64,000 nucleotides of DNA from an uncultured Marinifilum sp. Lineage in GTDB: Bacteria; Bacteroidota; Bacteroidia; Bacteroidales; Marinifilaceae. The translations under genes and the position numbers were made by a program. Positions 1-8,712 of the stretch are shown piece by piece. The stretch covers positions 3,956,923 to 4,020,922 of the forward strand of contig NZ_OY781918.1 in assembly GCF_963677195.1 (NCBI RefSeq), in the 5' to 3' direction. Each line of letters opens with the position of its first letter. Position 1 is the stretch's first letter. Under the pieces are notes generated by a model. It did no database searches. It was not told the origin of the DNA and was given only the letters and a program-made list of their open reading frames with translations.

Positions 1-179
1 GCACCAACCATCATTCCATTATCGGCTTTTTCTTTAATTCCGTCTATACCACCTAAATCGGTATCTGCTTTTGTACTAACCAATCCTGCATGTAATCCTA
101 AACTAATAGGTGAAGATAATTGAGCAAACATTGCTGTAGAGAACAGGCAAATAGCTACAGATAAAATAAATTTTTTCAT
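1..179 (-). CDS. Outer-membrane beta-barrel (porin-family) protein, N-terminal fragment
   Basis: This is the N-terminal 59 codons of a minus-strand gene that runs off the left edge. It starts at 179 and reads MKKFILSVAICLFSTAMFAQ, a clear signal peptide ending in the FAQ cleavage motif usual in Bacteroidota. After it comes a short strand-like segment with SLGLHAG, as in the first strand of small porin-family (OmpW/OmpX-like) barrels. It resembles the complete barrel protein at 13714-14271 in design. Function beyond an outer-membrane location cannot be given from the fragment. Confidence 0.6.
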   Translation of the reverse strand, partial: MKKFILSVAICLFSTAMFAQLSSPISLGLHAGLVSTKADTDLGGIDGIKEKADNGMMVG

Positions 180-301
180 AGTTAAATAATTTTCAAATTT
201 TAGAACTACTAATTTAATGCTTTTTTCACACTTATCATTAAACTAATGTTATTAATAAACAGAAAAAGTCTGTTTACTCTATAAATCAGACAGTTTAAAC
301 C

Positions 302-331
302 AAAAAAAATCCCGACAAAAAGCCAGGATTT
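302..331 (-). terminator. Rho-independent terminator of the peptidase gene
   Basis: A ten-pair stem (307-316 with 322-331, one G-U and one G-T type pair) closes a five-base loop. Read on the minus strand it is followed by a run of eight T. It lies 20 bases after the stop of the peptidase gene. Confidence 0.8.
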
Positions 332-351
332 AATATTTTATTAAATTAGAA

Positions 352-1563
352 TTACAATCCTAATTTAGCTTTCATTTCTTTCGACAATGCATCTTTGTGA
401 ATCATAAACGACATTGTTTTGTATGATACAAATGGGTATGAAGCATAAAAGTAACCATCGTACTTGTTGCTATCATCGCCCCATGAGTTTTTCACTATAA
501 AATACTTGTTCTCTTTTTGATCTTTTGCAATACCAACAATATGCATTCCATGATCGTCGGTAGTTGTATAGTTATCGAATGCCATTTGGCGCATTTCCTG
601 AGTAATTACTTTCTCTTTAACAGGACCAGCTTCACCATTTAACTTTGCATCTTTCTCGTCTTTCGAAAGCGATTCCCATTTCGAAATTTCAGAATCAGTC
701 ATATTTTTTGTTGTAGCATCGGGAACAATTGCAATTCCTTTTCTATACATGAATCCTTTTTCGCTTACATCCGATGCCCAGCCAATTGTATAACCTTTCA
801 TAATGGCAGCTTCCATAATCTCCATCATTTCGTTCATTGGCACATTGTAAACCTCATCCCACAACCAGTTATCAGGTACTTCAATAATAAATTTTTCGTA
901 AAACGGATGATGAGTATATGATGAAATCTCGATATAATCGTCGGCATTAACACCTACAAAATCTTTAGCAAACGATTTTGGTGTGTACTCTTTTCCTTCG
1001 TATTCGAATTTCTCTGGTTTCTCGCCAAGATATGCGTCTAATATACCATCGAAACCTTTATGCCAAACCGGAGTTAGCTTGCGATTTTTATTTTTAATAA
1101 CAGCACTAACATAATCATTTAATACTGCATCAAGCTCACCATGTGTATGTCCTTCTTCGCCATAATTAAGTCCTTGATATGCATTTTCGGGTACCAATCC
1201 AAAATTTCTCATAACGTAAGTTACATCATGAAAAGCTCCACCGCCACCAAAGTTGAATTTACCATTCATTCTTACATGTTTAATGGCTTTATCGGAATAA
1301 CAATTATAAACAACAAACATTTCAGATAAATCTACTTCTGGTTTTCCCATTCTTATCATTTCCGATTCTATAAATGATAATCCGGAAAATGCCCAACAAG
1401 TACCCGATCTGTGCTGATCTTTAACCGATGTAGCTGGTAATCTTTTAATATCGGTAAACTGATAGGATTCTTTCTCTTTCTTAACTTCTTTCTTTGCTTC
1501 GGCCGATGCGGAAAATAATAAACCAGCAGCCAAAAGCCCAATCGTAAGGAACTTTATTTTCAT
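352..1563 (-). CDS. Secreted C1-family cysteine aminopeptidase (bleomycin hydrolase/PepC-like)
   Basis: A 403-residue papain-fold cysteine peptidase, inferred to trim peptides in the periplasm. Residues 1-23 form a signal peptide ending SASAEA. The catalytic Cys56 lies in QHRSGTCWAFS, the catalytic His near 338 in DDHGMHIVG and the Asn near 359 in VKNSWG, so the triad is complete. The long insertions between Cys and His are as expected for the bleomycin hydrolase (C1B) branch rather than for plain papains. Unlike cytosolic PepC it carries an export signal, as is common for Bacteroidota members. The gene stands alone, with its own promoter at 1602-1631 and its own terminator. Confidence 0.85.
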   Translation of the reverse strand: MKIKFLTIGLLAAGLLFSASAEAKKEVKKEKESYQFTDIKRLPATSVKDQHRSGTCWAFSGLSFIESEMIRMGKPEVDLSEMFVVYNCYSDKAIKHVRMNGKFNFGGGGAFHDVTYVMRNFGLVPENAYQGLNYGEEGHTHGELDAVLNDYVSAVIKNKNRKLTPVWHKGFDGILDAYLGEKPEKFEYEGKEYTPKSFAKDFVGVNADDYIEISSYTHHPFYEKFIIEVPDNWLWDEVYNVPMNEMMEIMEAAIMKGYTIGWASDVSEKGFMYRKGIAIVPDATTKNMTDSEISKWESLSKDEKDAKLNGEAGPVKEKVITQEMRQMAFDNYTTTDDHGMHIVGIAKDQKENKYFIVKNSWGDDSNKYDGYFYASYPFVSYKTMSFMIHKDALSKEMKAKLGL

Positions 1564-1601
1564 TGCTTTTGCTATTTGTTAATGATCTATTCAAACGGTT
1601 G

Positions 1602-1631
1602 CAAAAGTAACAAAAACAATATGTCAGACAA
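1602..1631 (-). promoter_or_regulatory. Bacteroidota-type promoter of the peptidase gene
   Basis: Read on the minus strand, TACTTTTG (1602-1609) fits the -7 consensus TAnnTTTG, and GTTG ends 19 bases upstream at the -33 position. The start codon is about 40 bases downstream. The upstream part overlaps the inverted repeat at 1621-1655, a plausible regulator site. Confidence 0.5.
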
Positions 1632-1655
1632 CGATATTTATCAGTTTACTGACAT
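1621..1655. promoter_or_regulatory. Inverted repeat over the -33 region of the peptidase promoter
   Basis: ATGTCAG at 1621-1627 pairs with CTGACAT at 1649-1655. The right half contains the perfect ten-base palindrome CAGTTTACTG (1642-1651). A related set of words (GTCTG, GTTTAC, TCAGAC) occurs at 264-300 upstream of the porin gene. This looks more like an operator than a terminator, since no plus-strand gene ends here. Confidence 0.35.
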
Positions 1656-1805
1656 TTTTCGATTAAACATGTATTTTTCTGGTTGTATATCTGTACACAA
1701 TCATAATTTTAATAAAAACCTATAAAATTTTAGGCCATATTATAAATTAAGAAAGTTGCCAAGTATCCATAAGATTCCCAGCAACTCACACATAATAATT
1801 TCCAA

Positions 1806-2516
1806 TTACCCCATTACTATTTGTTTTCCTAAAACACCTTTTTTCTCCATTAAAGAAATTGTAGATTCCACAATTTGCTCTTCATTAAGATTCTTTGCGT
1901 TATATATCACATCAAAAACAGTATTTGCAAGTGGCTTTTTATTAAAATAGTTTCTAAGTATTTCTCTTTTTTTATCAATATCCTTAGCATATTTTATCAT
2001 TTCATCCATGCTAAGCTTATACACTTTTTGCAATTGTGCAGCCCTCCATTCTATAGGAGCCTGCAACTTAATATGAAAAGATCTTTCAATATCGCTGGTT
2101 AAAACCACTCCTCCTCTACCAATTATTATGCAATTACCTTTACATCCAAAAGATTGAACAACATCTGCAATTGTTTTTTTTATTTTCCTGTCGCTCTGAT
2201 AGTATTTACTGGACAAAGCTGCAAAAATCTCATCCCAGGTTGATTTTTCTTTTGAGTTAAATACATATTCAATTTTAGAAGGATTAAGATTCAAAGCTTT
2301 CGCAGATTGCTCGAGAATCTCTTTAGTTAAACAATTCCATTGTATACCTGTTTTCTTACTCAACTTTTCGCACATAATGTTTGCAATATTAATTGCAGTA
2401 CATCCGCATTCGCGAGATATAGTAACAACAGGTCCTTTACAAAACATTTCCTTATTCGGATCTATAATTTTAGACTCGAACCTTTTCTCCATATACTTTA
2501 ATAAAATATTGCCCAT
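1806..2516 (-). CDS. Cytidylate kinase-like family protein
   Basis: A P-loop NMP-kinase-like protein of 236 residues, recognised by the N-terminal VTISRECGCTAINIANIMCEKL pattern of the cytidylate kinase-like family (CK2/AAK-like). In that pattern a Ser-Arg-Glu-Cys-Gly stretch stands where true Cmk has its P-loop. The central CIIIGRGG motif is also typical of the family. The substrate is not known for most members; several sit next to transport or stress genes. I start it at ATG 2516 rather than at GTG 2522, because a strong Shine-Dalgarno AAGGAGGT (2521-2528 on the minus strand) lies five bases before that ATG. Such a site is very unusual in this window. Confidence 0.75.
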   Translation of the reverse strand: MGNILLKYMEKRFESKIIDPNKEMFCKGPVVTISRECGCTAINIANIMCEKLSKKTGIQWNCLTKEILEQSAKALNLNPSKIEYVFNSKEKSTWDEIFAALSSKYYQSDRKIKKTIADVVQSFGCKGNCIIIGRGGVVLTSDIERSFHIKLQAPIEWRAAQLQKVYKLSMDEMIKYAKDIDKKREILRNYFNKKPLANTVFDVIYNAKNLNEEQIVESTISLMEKKGVLGKQIVMG

Positions 2517-2520
2517 ATCC

Positions 2521-2528
2521 ACCTCCTT
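2521..2528 (-). promoter_or_regulatory. Canonical Shine-Dalgarno site (unusual for this genome)
   Basis: The minus strand reads AAGGAGGT five bases before the ATG at 2516. It fully matches the anti-SD of 16S rRNA. Almost all other starts in the window lack any SD and have A-rich leaders instead. It decides the start of the cytidylate kinase-like gene. Confidence 0.7.
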
Positions 2529-2641
2529 ATTAGTTCGTTTCTCTCCTAATAATTTAAGCTTTTTTAGTAAGAAAAGAAAATAGATAGGCTCAATTTTTGT
2601 TATAATAACTCTATTAAACGAAGAAGGAAATATTAATTTTA

Positions 2642-2649
2642 TAAATTTG
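2642..2649 (+). promoter_or_regulatory. -7 promoter element of the TPR gene
   Basis: TAAATTTG matches the Bacteroidota -7 consensus TAnnTTTG. It predicts a start of transcription near 2656 and a leader of about 30 bases. No clear -33 TTTG is seen at the usual distance. Confidence 0.4.
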
Positions 2650-2685
2650 TAGGTCGAATTTAAGCCTTACCCAAAACAATTTACA

Positions 2686-4656
2686 ATGCGCAAATTATTT
2701 TCTGTAATTATTATACTCTTACTTTATTTCTCAGTATCAGCTCAACTTAATACCAATAACATTTTCGACAATGGGCGAAATGCAATTTATTTTGATGATT
2801 ATACCGAGGCAATCACAAAGTTTAATGATATAATTAGAGTAAAATCTTATCTTCCTGAACCATATTTTTTTAGAGGTTTAGCAAAATCGTATCTTGAAGA
2901 TTTTAATGGTGCAATTGTTGATTATACAAAGGCTATTGAATTAAATCCGAATTATACTTTCGCATATTTATATAGAGGAATTGCCAAACAAAGTCTAAAA
3001 AAGTATACCGAAGCCATCGAAGATTTTGATAAAGCTTTGCAATTTAAACCCAATTTAGCCGATATATACTTTAGCAAGGGAAATAGTTTGGCCTCCTTAA
3101 AAAAATACAAAGAATCACTTAAAAACTATAGCAAAGCCATTCAAATCGATTCTGAACTAATGGGAGCCTATTTAAACAGAGCATTGGTTCGCGATAATTT
3201 AGGCGATACCGATGGGGCAATTCAGGATTGCAATAAAGCCATTCAGTTAAACAATTTTTCGACCGATGCTTACGGCAACAGAGGATATTTAAAATTTAAG
3301 AAAAAAGAATACGAAGAAGCCATTAAAGATTATAACAGAGCTTTAAAATTAGCACCCGAAAATACACGAGTTTTAATGAGCCGTGGAATGGCAAATCATG
3401 CATTAAAAAATTTACAAAAAACCTTAGACGATTATAATAAAGTTTTAGAGATTGATCCAAATAATGCTCACTGTTACTACAACAGAGCAATTTTAAAATC
3501 GGAGATTGGAGATTATAATTCTGCAATTGATGATTTTAATAGTGTATTGGAGATGAATCCGGATAACATGCTTATTTACTTTAACCGTGGTTTTGTTAAA
3601 ATGGATATTGGTGATTATTACGGTGCAATTAAAGATTATAGTACCGCTATTCAAATTTATCCCGATTTTGCAAAAGCATATCTTGCCAGATCGTCGGCAA
3701 AAATTCAATTAAACGACCGAAAAGGTTCTATGCAAGATAGAAATCAGGCAATGCTGATTATCGAAAAGTATAAAAAAATGAAAAATGATGGAGCCATGTC
3801 GGCCCTTGTGGATACAACAGAAAATTTCCAGAAACTAATCGATCTGAACTCGAGAGAATCATTTACCGAAAAAATTATAAAAGGTCGCGTTCAGGATAAA
3901 TACGTAAGCATTGAACTGGAAGACAATTTTCATATCACACACTTAAGTATGGATAGTCTTCGTGCAGGAAAAATTCAATACTACGATCAAACCATAATGC
4001 GTTACAACCAAAAACATAATTATAATCCGGCATTTACCTTATCAAACAATCATTTAAGATATCCTAAAAAACTTATCGACAAACAACTAAACTCGGCAAC
4101 GCAACAAATAAACGCAAAACAGTCGGGCGCTTATTTCCAAAGAGGAACCTATCAGCTTATGGATAAAAAATACAATAACGCTATTGAAGATTTTAGCAAA
4201 GCTATTGAAGAAAATCCAGATTTTGTTTTTGCTTACTTTAATAGGGCCAATGCTGTTGTTGCCATGACAGACTACATTCAATCGGTAGGATTAACCAACG
4301 AATCGGTTATAAGCCTTCGACCAGATGAGAAAAAAAATAATAAGGAAGTAATTGTAGATTATGGAAGTGCCATAAAAGACTATACCAAAGCCATACAAAT
4401 TGATCCATCCTTTACGTTTGCAATATACAATCGTGCAAATGCTTATGCAAAATCGAAACAACTAAAAAAAGCCATTGCCGATTACGACTGGGTTATTCAA
4501 CTGGATCCGAATTTTAAAGAAGCCTATTACAACAGAGGCTTGGTTTATTTAATTATGGACAATAAAGCTTTAGCTTACGAAGATTTAAGTTTAGCCGGAG
4601 AATTAGGTCTACCAAATGCCTATAATGTTATAAAACGATATTGTAACAAAGAGTAA
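2686..4656 (+). CDS. Exported tetratricopeptide-repeat protein
   Basis: 656 residues with a signal peptide (MRKLFSVIIILLLYFSVSAQ), followed by an almost unbroken series of about ten 34-residue TPRs in residues 30-360. These carry the usual pattern of A at position 8, YxNRG and AIxDYxKAIxLxP. A non-TPR linker of about 120 residues (365-480) comes next, then three more TPRs at the C-terminus. TPR arrays bind peptides or partner proteins; no catalytic domain is present, so the role is scaffold-like and the partner is unknown. The gene is divergent from the kinase-like gene. It is followed after 35 bases by rarA, possibly on the same transcript. Confidence 0.85.
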   Translation: MRKLFSVIIILLLYFSVSAQLNTNNIFDNGRNAIYFDDYTEAITKFNDIIRVKSYLPEPYFFRGLAKSYLEDFNGAIVDYTKAIELNPNYTFAYLYRGIAKQSLKKYTEAIEDFDKALQFKPNLADIYFSKGNSLASLKKYKESLKNYSKAIQIDSELMGAYLNRALVRDNLGDTDGAIQDCNKAIQLNNFSTDAYGNRGYLKFKKKEYEEAIKDYNRALKLAPENTRVLMSRGMANHALKNLQKTLDDYNKVLEIDPNNAHCYYNRAILKSEIGDYNSAIDDFNSVLEMNPDNMLIYFNRGFVKMDIGDYYGAIKDYSTAIQIYPDFAKAYLARSSAKIQLNDRKGSMQDRNQAMLIIEKYKKMKNDGAMSALVDTTENFQKLIDLNSRESFTEKIIKGRVQDKYVSIELEDNFHITHLSMDSLRAGKIQYYDQTIMRYNQKHNYNPAFTLSNNHLRYPKKLIDKQLNSATQQINAKQSGAYFQRGTYQLMDKKYNNAIEDFSKAIEENPDFVFAYFNRANAVVAMTDYIQSVGLTNESVISLRPDEKKNNKEVIVDYGSAIKDYTKAIQIDPSFTFAIYNRANAYAKSKQLKKAIADYDWVIQLDPNFKEAYYNRGLVYLIMDNKALAYEDLSLAGELGLPNAYNVIKRYCNKE

Positions 4657-4691
4657 AAAAAGAATCATTTCACCTGATATTACAAGAATAA

Positions 4692-5966
4692 ATGACAGCG
4701 AACCAACCTTTAGCAGAACGATTAAGACCTACGGATTTAAAAAACTATCTGGGGCAAAAACATTTGGTAGGAGAAAAAGCAGTTCTCAGAAAAATGATTG
4801 AATCGGGAAATATTTCTTCTTTTATACTTTGGGGACCTCCTGGTGTGGGAAAAACAACACTTGCTAAAATTATTGCCAAACAATTAAATCGTCCTTTTTA
4901 TACCTTATCTGCAGTAAATTCGGGGGTAAAAGATGTTCGTGAAGTTATATCGAAAGCCGAAAAGCAAAAATTCTTTTCTACACCAAACCCAATTTTATTT
5001 ATTGATGAAATTCATCGATTTAGTAAATCGCAACAAGATTCGCTATTGGGAGCAGTAGAAAATGGCACAGTTACTTTAATTGGTGCAACTACCGAAAACC
5101 CCTCTTTCGAGGTAATTTCTCCTCTTCTATCAAGATGTCAGGTATATGTTTTAAAAGCTCAGGAAAAGGAAGACTTGCAGCAATTAATCGAGTTTGCCAT
5201 AGAAAACGACACTTACTTAAAAGAGAAAAAAATTAAGATTAAAGAAAACGATGCTTTACTGAAATTTTCGGGAGGAGATGCCCGCAAACTTTTAAATATT
5301 TTAGAATTGGTTATTAACTCACAAATTACCGATGAGATAATAATTACCAACGAAATGGTATTAAAAGAACTTCAAGAAAATCCGTCGATGTACGATAAGG
5401 ATGGCGAGCAACACTACGATATTGCTTCTGCTCTTATCAAATCTATTAGAGGAAGCGATCCTGATGCTTCGGTATATTGGCTTGCCAGAATGATTGAGGG
5501 AGGCGAAGATGCAAAATTTATTGCCCGCAGATTGGTTATTTCGGCAAGCGAAGATATAGGTCTAGCAAATCCAAATGCTTTACTTTTAGCCAATGCCTGT
5601 TTTCAGGCTGTAAATATGGTAGGAATGCCCGAATCAAGAATTATTCTATCGGAAACCACAGTTTACCTAGCCACATCGCCCAAAAGTAATGCTTCCTACT
5701 TGGCCATTGGCAAAGCTCAGGCTTTGGTAAGAGAAACTGGAAACCTTCCTGTTCCCCTTCATTTAAGAAATGCACCAACCAAGCTTATGAAAGAATTAGG
5801 CTATAAAAAAGATTATAAATACTCTCACGATTATCCGGGAAATTTTGTCGATCAACAATTTCTTCCTGACGAGATTAAGAACCAAAGAATTTACTTTCCA
5901 CAGCAAAATCAGCAAGAATTAAAAATTTGGGAACGATTAAAAGGCTGGTGGAAAAATCGATTCTAA
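4692..5966 (+). CDS. rarA: Replication-associated recombination protein A (RarA/MgsA AAA+ ATPase)
   Basis: A 424-residue AAA+ ATPase of the RarA/Mgs1/WRNIP1 family that acts at stalled replication forks. Visible features are the N-terminal PLAERLRPTDLKNYLGQKHL, Walker A GPPGVGKTTLAK (about 47-58), Walker B FIDEIHRFSKSQQDSLL, sensor 1 GATTENPSFE and the C-terminal tetramerisation segment with ASEDIGLANP and YKYSHDYPGNFVDQQFLP. Length and motif order are those of the E. coli protein. It follows the TPR gene closely and precedes kdsA by 38 bases. Confidence 0.95.
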   Translation: MTANQPLAERLRPTDLKNYLGQKHLVGEKAVLRKMIESGNISSFILWGPPGVGKTTLAKIIAKQLNRPFYTLSAVNSGVKDVREVISKAEKQKFFSTPNPILFIDEIHRFSKSQQDSLLGAVENGTVTLIGATTENPSFEVISPLLSRCQVYVLKAQEKEDLQQLIEFAIENDTYLKEKKIKIKENDALLKFSGGDARKLLNILELVINSQITDEIIITNEMVLKELQENPSMYDKDGEQHYDIASALIKSIRGSDPDASVYWLARMIEGGEDAKFIARRLVISASEDIGLANPNALLLANACFQAVNMVGMPESRIILSETTVYLATSPKSNASYLAIGKAQALVRETGNLPVPLHLRNAPTKLMKELGYKKDYKYSHDYPGNFVDQQFLPDEIKNQRIYFPQQNQQELKIWERLKGWWKNRF

Positions 5967-5974
5967 AAATTAAT

Positions 5975-5982
5975 TACTTTTG
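5975..5982 (+). promoter_or_regulatory. -7 promoter element of kdsA
   Basis: TACTTTTG fits TAnnTTTG and lies about 22 bases before the kdsA start. kdsA may therefore be transcribed from its own promoter with a very short leader, as well as by read-through from rarA. Confidence 0.4.
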
Positions 5983-6004
5983 CTGAGTAAAAAATTTAAA
6001 AATC

Positions 6005-6823
6005 ATGATAACAAATATTCCAAATATTAAACATACCAATAGTGGTAATTTTTTTCTTTTAGCTGGTCCTTGCGCTATAGAAGGAGAAGAAATTGCAATG
6101 AGAATTGCCGAAAGAGTTGTTGAAATAACCAACAAACTCGAAATTCCTTACATTTTTAAAGGATCGTACCGTAAAGCAAACCGCTCACGATTAGATTCAT
6201 TTACCGGAATTGGTGATGAAAAAGCACTTAAAATTCTGAAAAAAGTAAGCGATACTTTTGGAGTTCCAACGGTAACCGATATTCATACTGCTGAGGAAGC
6301 TGCAATGGCTGCTCAATATGTTGATGTGTTGCAAATTCCTGCATTTTTATGTCGCCAAACCGACTTATTAATTGCAGCTGCTAAAACAGGAAAAGTAGTT
6401 AACATTAAAAAAGGCCAATTTTTAGCTGCCGAATCTATGAAATTTGCAGTTGATAAGGTTCGCGAATCGGGAAACAATCAGGTTGTACTTACCGATCGTG
6501 GTAATATGTTTGGATATCAGGATATGATTGTTGATTACAGAGGAATTCCTGTAATGCAAGAAAACAATTGCCCAGTAGTTTTAGACATTACCCATTCGCT
6601 GCAACAACCTAATCAGGCTGGAGGAGTAACTGGCGGACGCCCAGAACTTATCGAAACTGTTGCCAAGGCAGGTATTGCTGTTGGTGCCGATGGTATTTTT
6701 ATCGAAACACATCCCGATCCGGCAAATGCTAAATCCGATGGAGCAAACATGCTTCATCTCGATCATCTGGAAAATTTACTTGGCAAATTGGTTGCAATCA
6801 GAAAAACAATTAATCAATTTTAA
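6005..6823 (+). CDS. kdsA: 3-deoxy-8-phosphooctulonate synthase
   Basis: Condenses phosphoenolpyruvate with arabinose 5-phosphate to give KDO 8-phosphate, the first step to the KDO of lipopolysaccharide, in the cytosol. The 272-residue protein has the family signatures LLAGPCAIEGEE, FKGSYRKANRSR, VPTVTDIHTAEEA, VNIKKGQFLAAESMK, LTDRGNMFGY and IFIETHPDPANAKSDGAN. It fits the length of KdsA rather than of the related DAHP or NeuB synthases. An Asn or Cys metal-site test was not decisive by eye. It is followed by a strong bidirectional terminator. Confidence 0.95.
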   Translation: MITNIPNIKHTNSGNFFLLAGPCAIEGEEIAMRIAERVVEITNKLEIPYIFKGSYRKANRSRLDSFTGIGDEKALKILKKVSDTFGVPTVTDIHTAEEAAMAAQYVDVLQIPAFLCRQTDLLIAAAKTGKVVNIKKGQFLAAESMKFAVDKVRESGNNQVVLTDRGNMFGYQDMIVDYRGIPVMQENNCPVVLDITHSLQQPNQAGGVTGGRPELIETVAKAGIAVGADGIFIETHPDPANAKSDGANMLHLDHLENLLGKLVAIRKTINQF

Positions 6824-6832
6824 ATTATACTT

Positions 6833-6865
6833 AAAAAGATCCGGTTTTCGCCGGATCTTTCTTTT
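6833..6865. terminator. Bidirectional terminator between kdsA and hydA
   Basis: A ten-pair stem AAAGATCCGG/CCGGATCTTT (6835-6844 with 6851-6860) closes a six-base loop. It is T-rich after the stem on both strands and lies between two convergent genes. Confidence 0.85.
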
Positions 6866-6876
6866 ACAACAAATTA

Positions 6877-8667
6877 CTAATATTGCTCGCGCTTTACATA
6901 GGATGTATGAAGTAATTTATGCGATTTATGACTCAATGGTTTTTCTAAGAAATCCTTATAAACCTTAATAATTTCTGGATTTTCATGCGATTTTCGAATC
7001 GGAAGTCCTTCATCTTCTGCATAAATAGCCTGCATGCGTTTTAAGCGAATCTCATCGTCAACAGGATATGGCTGACCGCCTCCACCCAGACAACCTCCCG
7101 GACAGGCCATAATTTCGATAAAATGATAAAATCGATCTCCTGATTTAATTTCCTCTATTAATCTATGAGCATTTTCAAGACCATTTGCAATTGCACATTT
7201 TAAGTCTACACCTTCTAAAAACTTCCATTCTTCAAGTGTATCTTCTATAGGAATTATAGCTTCTTTAACGCCATCTAAACCACGAACTGGTAAAATATCC
7301 AAATTCTCGAAAGGAACTTCTCTTCCTGTAACTATTTCGTAAGCAGTTCTCAAAGCGGCTTCCATTACTCCGCCTGTAGCACCAAATATTACTCCTGCAC
7401 CAGATGATATTCCCATGATAGAATCAAATTTCTCCTCTGGCAATTTTTCAAATTCAATACCTGCTTGCTTAATCATTACTGCCAACTCTCTTGTTGTTAG
7501 CACATAATCCACATCTTTATATCCACTATCCTTCATTTCGGGGCGATTGGCCTCATATTTTTTCGCAGTACATGGCATTATAGATACTGATATAATATTT
7601 TCGGGATCAACATTAATATTTTTAGCATAATACGTTTTAGCAAGAGCACCAAACATTTGCTGTGGCGATTTACAAGTAGATAAATTAGGTAAATATTCGG
7701 AATATTTGTGCTCGATATACTTAACCCAGCCAGGTGAACACGATGTTGCCATAGGTAAAGCCACATTAGGATCATCATCAAGCAAAGCACGTTTTAATCG
7801 AGTTAACAACTCGGTACCTTCTTCCATTATAGTTAAATCGGCTGTAAAATCGGTATCTAAAATAGAATCGAAGCCCAAACGTCGTAATGCCGAAACCATT
7901 TTACCTGTTACGCGAGTTCCCGCTTCCATTCCTAGTTCTTCGCCAAGTCCTATTCTCACCGCCGGAGCAGTTTGCACCACAACATGAACATCAGGGTCGG
8001 CAATAACATCCCAAACCTTTTCCACATACGATTTTTCGGTTAAAGCTCCCGTTGGACAATGAACAATGCACTGACCACAATTTGTGCAAACAACTTCATC
8101 GAGCGGTCTGTCAAAGAATGTAGAAATTTTCATTTCGGCCCCTTTGTGAGAAACAGCAATAGCACCTACAGATTGAATTTCGGCACAAGTTCTTACACAA
8201 CGTTGGCAGCGTATGCATTTAGAATCGTCTTTTACTATTGCAGGAGATAATTGATCGATAGTATAATTTTTATCGGGTACTAAATCAATAAAATCCTGAT
8301 TTGTAATTTGGTATTCGGCAGCTAATGCCTGCAACTCACAATGCCCATTTCTATAGCATTTGGTACATTCTTCGTTGTGTTCGGTAAGCAATAACTCTAT
8401 AATATGTTTTCTACAATTTCTAACTTTTAATGTATTGGTATTAATTTCCATTCCCTCTGCTACAGGTGTAGCGCAAGATGCAACAAGTTTATCATGACCA
8501 ACTTGTTCCACAACACAAACCCTGCAATTGCCCGCCACACACAAATCTTTATGGTAGCAAAGAGTAGGTATTTTTATATGTAGTTTTTTAGCTGCTTCGA
8601 GTATTGTTTTTCCTTCCTCAATACTTACAGCTATTCCGTTGATTATTAAATTTACCATTTCCGACAT
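6877..8667 (-). CDS. hydA: [FeFe] hydrogenase catalytic subunit (HydA/HndD type)
   Basis: The catalytic subunit of an NAD(H)-linked [FeFe] hydrogenase, 596 residues. From the N-terminus: a [2Fe-2S] domain (Cys37, 48, 51, 65), a His-Cys3 [4Fe-4S] segment (His97, Cys101, 104, 110), and two [4Fe-4S] ferredoxin motifs (Cys151/154/157/161 and Cys194/197/200/204). The H-cluster domain then has L1 TSCSPGW (Cys310), L2 MPCTAKKYE (Cys366) and L3 ACPGGCLGGGGQP (Cys522, Cys526). All H-cluster ligands are present, so it should be active once matured. The HydE, HydF and HydG maturases are not in the window. It is the last gene of the HydC-HydB-HydA operon, 45 bases after HydB. Confidence 0.95.
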   Translation of the reverse strand: MSEMVNLIINGIAVSIEEGKTILEAAKKLHIKIPTLCYHKDLCVAGNCRVCVVEQVGHDKLVASCATPVAEGMEINTNTLKVRNCRKHIIELLLTEHNEECTKCYRNGHCELQALAAEYQITNQDFIDLVPDKNYTIDQLSPAIVKDDSKCIRCQRCVRTCAEIQSVGAIAVSHKGAEMKISTFFDRPLDEVVCTNCGQCIVHCPTGALTEKSYVEKVWDVIADPDVHVVVQTAPAVRIGLGEELGMEAGTRVTGKMVSALRRLGFDSILDTDFTADLTIMEEGTELLTRLKRALLDDDPNVALPMATSCSPGWVKYIEHKYSEYLPNLSTCKSPQQMFGALAKTYYAKNINVDPENIISVSIMPCTAKKYEANRPEMKDSGYKDVDYVLTTRELAVMIKQAGIEFEKLPEEKFDSIMGISSGAGVIFGATGGVMEAALRTAYEIVTGREVPFENLDILPVRGLDGVKEAIIPIEDTLEEWKFLEGVDLKCAIANGLENAHRLIEEIKSGDRFYHFIEIMACPGGCLGGGGQPYPVDDEIRLKRMQAIYAEDEGLPIRKSHENPEIIKVYKDFLEKPLSHKSHKLLHTSYVKREQY

Positions 8668-8712
8668 ATCAAACTTTTTTATACGATTAAGATTATTGGA
8701 ATAACATCCTTA

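Noticed and set aside
1621..1659. Plus-strand terminator (stem followed by ATTTTTC)
   Set aside because: No plus-strand gene ends before it. Its position over the -33 box of the minus-strand peptidase promoter fits an operator better.
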